DNA from: Sphaeroforma arctica JP610
Lineage: Eukaryota; Opisthokonta; Ichthyosporea; Ichthyophonida
Reading direction: 5' to 3'
DNA length: 20,885 nucleotides
NCBI RefSeq assembly: GCF_001186125.1
Contig: NW_014040102.1
Location: 32,606 to 53,490 of the forward strand
The position numbers and the translations under genes were made by a program. A model generated the notes under the pieces. The model was given only the letters and a program-made list of their open reading frames with translations, was not told the origin of the DNA and did no database searches. Below, piece by piece: positions 16,991-20,885 of this stretch (position 1 is the first letter of the stretch; each line of letters starts with the position of its first letter).

Positions 16991-19900
16991 CTGCACATAA
17001 ATAGCAAAAAATTAAAATAATTCACATTGATCCAATAAATGGCCATACTTTGTGTCCAGGCTCACTCGCAGCGCCCGTCTTTTGACTCAGGAGGTGTGCC
17101 ACATCATCTCTTGGCGTCAGTGTAAAGGGAGTGCTCGGTAGACCACTCACGGTTCTATCTGAGCTGCCCACAACCGTGCCAGAGATACTGATCTCCACGT
17201 TTTTCAGCAGCGGATTGCATATCTCGAGCACGCGAGCCCTCCCGCCCATTTCTTGTTGTGTCTGATTGGCAAGCTCCTGTAAGCCTGTGCCTTGTGTCCG
17301 TGGTTGTGTTTCGGTGTGGGATGTGTCTCCCGCTTTATGTGTAGTTGCTTGTGTGTGCAATTCGCGCACAAGTGGGACCTGTGCGTAACCAGTTAGGGCC
17401 AGTTGGAACGTACATTGTGCTGGCTGGCGTTCGGGGCGGATCAGCATCATATCACACTTCCTGCACCGTGTATCGGGAAGGGAATACAAGCCAGCGTAAG
17501 ACACGCGGACGAGAATTGACTATCGGAAGTCCGGGAAAGGGATGAGCTAAAATACATCAGGGTCGTTCACGCAATTAGATTGGATAGTCCAAAATATATC
17601 ACAGACCAACGAATTTCGGCGGGACTCATAAAACACAAGGAGTCACTGAGGTATACAAATCAAGATCGTACTAGACATCAAACTTGACATATAACCCCGT
17701 GTATATATGCATTTAAATCCCCCGTATTGGCTCATGCGCGTATGTTTCCGTATATCTGGATATATCTGCGTGCCTTGTAGCCTAGAATCCTATCATTACA
17801 ATTATGCTTATGTGCATGTACATAAATAGAACTGATCAAGCATGCACGAATACACATCCTTATACACATAAAATAATACATATATAATTTGCACCTACCT
17901 ACACCGTCTGTTCATCTTGGCACATAGCGGCGTCCGCGCCGGCAAGATAACGTCACTTCCATACGCGCAAAATGTAACCATTTTTTTCTCAGGATCTCTG
18001 ACTTGCCTTCCCGCCTGTTCCACCGCAAACGCTTCCCGAAGTTCGGAAACAAAGTCCAGCGGAGTGTCTATGCTAGTAGTCGATTCCATATCTATATCCT
18101 CATGGTGTGAGTTTGATACATCTGGCGCGGATTTTTGCGACATTGGGAGCGATTCGCGCTGCAAATAGGCGTTCTGGAGCGCGGCGGCGAATTCTTCCTC
18201 TTCTTTGGGCGTGAGTTCATAGTCTTTCTGTCTGTGCTTCATCGTGCATATAGGCTTAGCTAGTAGCTGCAATAGTAAAAGGGGGAAATCGTCAATCGAT
18301 GCGATGTATATGAATGGCTGAGCAGATATGCTAAAAGGGTACAAAAATAAAATAAGGCAAAATCGGACATATTGGCGTTGCCAGTAAGCAGCTATTTAGT
18401 ACGAGTAATACGCATCACTCAATGTAATGTACATTTATGACGCAGTAGATGTACTTCCAAAATAAATTAAGGTTGGGTCAAACATAGCTACGGGAGTATC
18501 GCATCTAAACACAGCAATATTTCAAGTGCACACTAAAATATCATCCGATGTTAGGTCAGCACTCAATTTTCAGGTACATTCTGTTTTCGACACAACCGTA
18601 CTTCTACTTGCATGCAAATACTAAATTTTGTTTGCACAAAACACACAAAAGTATACCTACGTCATTCAAGTGGAAAAACACTTTGAACCAAACGACCGTC
18701 CCATTCACATTGTCTCCGTGTCAATTGGCGCATTCATGAACTTCGTGACAAGTATTTGATATGTTACTCTTAAATATGTATATGTACGTAAAATTTGCAT
18801 ACATAAATGTATAAATGTATAAATAGAAATAAGAATAGGTATAAAATAGATATTGAAATAGAAATAGAAAAAATAGAAATATATACATAAATAAATACAT
18901 ATATATATACATATATATCCATAAATTAATAGTGGAATATTGCACACCTTTTTCGAGTCTTCTGACATAATCGCCACTACATCCTCGGGAACATTCCGCC
19001 CTGGTGGGATATCCGATGTAAAGCTCTCCAGCACTTGCTTTATACTCGGGGGTAAGCTCGTGAGATCAGATTGCCGTTTAAAGTTGGTCCTCGCTTTGGA
19101 CTTGAAGCGGATATTTTCCCTATTACAGTCACGTGAATATAGGCAGAAGTCAGAGCGAGTTATGTACAGTATCACACACACCGCGTTGTAATATATTGTA
19201 GTACGATGACGGGAAGTAATACTAGCCACTATTGCACTCACTTATATATATAGTCACACCACTACACTAATCCTGCACCAATCAGTTCTAAACTAATTGA
19301 ACGTTAGTAATTTTCTTATCCTTGTATACACCCCTCAAGCAAAGAAAGGTAATTTATGCATTCCTAAACGAGGATATCTCATATTTATCACAGTAGTAAT
19401 AAACTTATCGCCCCCAGTAATGAAGAGATCCCCGCTTAGTGTAAAGGGATGTATACAAGGATAGGAATATCACTACACAAAATATTAATATTTTGTTCCA
19501 CTATGGAATGAAAAATGTTAATAACAAAATATATGATGTTGCTATAGTAGCACACACCGTGAGCCCAGTTGGACCCCGTTCAACAACCCCTTATTACTTC
19601 TATCAGACCATTAACTAATAAAGGCATTCTGTACTACACCATATAAAAAAAATGAAATCATTAGAGTTTTATGAACAAAGCTCCATCGTTTTCAATAAAT
19701 GCACTAAAAACAACATAGCAGGTAATAAGCTGAATACACTTTCACTTTTTAGGTCAATGGATATATTATTTAGGGTTTTCACTTACGCAATGGTAAATGA
19801 TGTATTATATGATGCAAATGTCTTCTCTATTACAGTCAAATGGTATTCGCAACGCGTTGAACGGAATTGGATACAGTGTCTTACCCATTCTTGCGCGATA

Positions 19901-20554
19901 AGGTGTAGTAAGAAGTGATATTGTTTCCCCTAGGACACTCACGTGGGCACGGGTAAAGGGGCTGAACACAACATCTACGTCGCCAGATTCATTGGTAGTG
20001 GCAAGATATGATGTCGTGACATGAAGCAGCGCAACGTGTGTGGTGTAAATGTCCGTCTGTAAATAGGCAGTGTAAATTTACGCCTGTAAAATGGCACATA
20101 AGTACATAAATACACACATACAGCATCCATGTATATTTTTCCAACACATCAATAAACACACATTTGCATGTACAGTAAATCAACGAACACACAGTTAGTA
20201 TAATCTTCCGAACTAAATAAATACACTAACTTCTCACTCCTGTCCGCCAACTGCCTATAGTGTGCGCTCAGCACATTGAACCCATGACTCAATCCCTCCA
20301 TAGCTTTTTCCCGTTCCATCAACAAACTTCTCAGCGCTTCCACACTCTCTGCCTCTAGCCCTACTTCGAGCGATGACCACTGACAGGCACTACAGTTGTG
20401 GAAATATCGCTTTTGTGTCCCGGTATTCGGTACCGGTTCTTTCGAGACATCTTGGGTGTGGGGTTGTGTGGCCGTGGGTGTTGGGTTAGACATGTCCAGA
20501 GATTTAATCGTCAGCTCGCTCGTGCAGATAGGACATTGCGCACATTTTTTGCAC
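16872..20554 (-). CDS. DCTN4: Dynactin subunit 4 (p62), 5' part beyond the window
   Basis: DCTN4 is a pointed-end subunit of dynactin, the cofactor linking dynein to cargo. Five exons on the minus strand: 20554-20231, 19119-18948, 18266-17899, 17460-17066 and 16990-16872. All splice sites are GT-AG and phases agree (introns of 1111, 681, 438 and 75 nt). Exon 1 has CKKCAQCPIC, then CSACQWSSLEVG, matching the family's zinc-binding Cys pairs and its 'CGFCRWTSRDVG' region. Exon 2 begins ENIRFKSKARTNFKRQ, where relatives have a basic RKKLARRRN stretch. The exon 3/4 junction restores RRCRKCDMMLIRPE, matching RCRKCEHNLSKPE. Exon 4 has VLEICNPLLKNVEISISG, as in the 'LTLTNPVENLTHVTLF' strand. About 458 residues are visible without the N-terminus, longer than the whole human protein (about 460), owing to polar linkers. 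The last exon is the least certain. Confidence 0.85.
17066..17460 (-). CDS. DCTN4: DCTN4 exon: second half of RCRKC and beta-rich C-terminal region
   Basis: Acceptor CGGTGCAG, then G AAG TGT completes R-K-C. It continues FQLALTGYAQVPLVREL (compare FKIQLVAVNYIPEVRI), a Gln/Thr-rich insertion, and NPLLKNVEISISG. I place the donor at GCGA|GTGAGC (17065); a second GT (GTATGG, 14 nt on) would stop within four codons of the next exon. Confidence 0.8.
17899..18266 (-). CDS. DCTN4: DCTN4 exon: acidic linker and first half of the RCRKC motif
   Basis: Acceptor TACTATTGCAG, donor GTGTAG|GTAGGT. Includes LTPKEEEEFAAALQNAYLQ, an acidic Ser/Thr stretch, and CAYGSDVILPARTPLCAKM, which lines up with 'CASQLYPRHKHLLIKRS' of animal DCTN4. 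Two bases of the Arg codon in RCRKC are at its end. Confidence 0.8.
18793..18925. repeat. A/T-rich simple repeats in a DCTN4 intron
   Basis: ATAAATGT, AATAGA and TA units in succession. It accounts for the Tyr/Ile/Phe-rich open frames on the minus strand, which are not coding. Confidence 0.75.
18948..19119 (-). CDS. DCTN4: DCTN4 exon: basic linker
   Basis: Acceptor TGTAATAG at 19120-19121, donor AAAAAG|GTGTGC. The first base completes the Lys codon split from the previous exon. Encodes a basic start (RFKSKARTNFKRQSDL) and LPPSIKQVLESFTSDIPPG. Confidence 0.8.
19305..19475. mobile_element. MITE-like element in the DCTN4 intron
   Basis: Inverted arms at 19305-19335 and 19445-19475 match at 27 of 31 positions; the core CCTTGTATACA is identical in both. 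The 171-bp length, 31-bp arms and lack of coding sequence fit a miniature inverted-repeat transposable element. The arms begin TA, so a TA target site (Tc1/mariner or piggyBac-like habit) is possible but not proven, as the TA could be part of the arm. Confidence 0.7.
19478..19495. repeat. Perfect 18-bp AT palindrome beside the MITE
   Basis: CAAAATATTAATATTTTG is its own reverse complement and begins two bases after the MITE arm. Such AT palindromes are frequent insertion targets. Confidence 0.8.
19496..20230. other. Rest of the first visible DCTN4 intron
   Basis: AT-rich, with chance ORFs on both strands (for example 19652-19918 plus). No RNA gene or element recognised. Confidence 0.5.
20231..20554 (-). 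CDS. DCTN4: DCTN4 exon: zinc-binding Cys region
   Basis: Starts after acceptor GAATACAG, whose next G completes a split Arg codon, and ends at donor GAGAA|GTTAGT. It encodes C-xx-C-xx-C-xx-C, a Pro/Thr/Gln linker, a further C-xx-C with a Trp, then a helical segment ending YRQLADRSEK that parallels 'YYQQLAQKEK' of animal DCTN4. The earlier N-terminal Cys motifs are not in the remaining 330 nt to the edge. Confidence 0.85.
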
Positions 20555-20885
20555 CTGTATTCATATTTCGTTACAAAGATGCAGAAGAAGGTCAGATTGA
20601 TATTGAAGCGATGCAAAGGGTAGTCAGACAGCGCCAGAATAGTGACTAACAGCCCGTTGATACCTTTAAGACTACGGAACTCGATATAGCACCCAATTTG
20701 ACACATGTGAACGAGATTTTTTTTCGGCAAGTAATTCTGGGCCGTCGTTTCTCACAAGTAAAAGGAATATTTCAATAGCAACGACTGATAACTGTGGATA
20801 CTATCCAAAATTGGATTTTATAGCATTTTTATCCAGAATATATATATATATGTACACACACATACATACATCTATACATACATAC
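20555..20885. other. Intron or upstream part of DCTN4 to the window edge
   Basis: No segment here carries the N-terminal Cys motifs expected before the exon at 20554, so this is best read as intron. A TA/ACATACATAC microsatellite occupies 20837-20885. Confidence 0.5.

Noticed and set aside
18705-18947. Tyr/Ile/Phe-rich continuation of the DCTN4 exon frame
   Set aside because: It is AT-rich intron after a good GTGTGC donor; the composition comes from simple repeats.
1-20885. CRISPR arrays, bacterial operons, tRNA or rRNA genes
   Set aside because: Looked for and not seen; the window is eukaryotic with spliced genes and transposons.

Overview
This is eukaryotic nuclear DNA. Coding exons are split by GT-AG introns with AT-rich interiors, there are AATAAA poly(A) signals, (TA)n microsatellites and several kinds of transposable element. 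The best-supported gene is dynactin subunit 4 (DCTN4/p62), part of the dynein cofactor of opisthokonts and some other eukaryotes. With 75-1111 nt introns and a secreted Cys-rich protein nearby, this would fit a unicellular relative of animals such as an ichthyosporean. That placement is a guess; nothing in the window fixes the species.

Layout. 1-1700: the end of a coiled-coil gene (484-665), then a plus-strand gene (about 799-1516) whose C-terminal part looks like the OB-fold region of POT1/RPA-type single-stranded-DNA-binding proteins; its frame changes at an A run. 2500-3280: minus-strand open segments resembling beta-propeller (PQQ/AASDH-type) blades. 3300-5900: AT-rich, gene-poor DNA with inverted and direct repeats, a hAT-like terminus and two strong hairpins. 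6050-9640: two fossil LTR-retrotransposon pieces on the minus strand, a gag/protease-start piece and, beside it, a pol-tail-like piece. 9634-12315: a palindromic (foldback) element with arms of about 280 and 385 bp around a 2 kb core, and a third partial arm at 12506-12601. 13340-15309: a two-exon gene for a secreted acidic protein with a six-cysteine module at each end. 15430-16350: two short Cys-containing open segments, possibly more exons. 16872-20554: the DCTN4 gene on the minus strand, five exons visible, with its 5' end beyond the right edge; a 171-bp MITE-like element sits in its first visible intron.

The most interesting item is the secreted protein. Its second cysteine module is visible only after splicing and repeats the spacing of the first (C-x7-C-x8-C-x6/9-C-x3-C-x13/8-C), with an acidic Ser/Thr/Glu-rich stalk of about 255 residues between them. 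I do not recognise the module. No genes here form an operon or an obvious shared pathway; DCTN4 and the secreted-protein region converge tail to tail.
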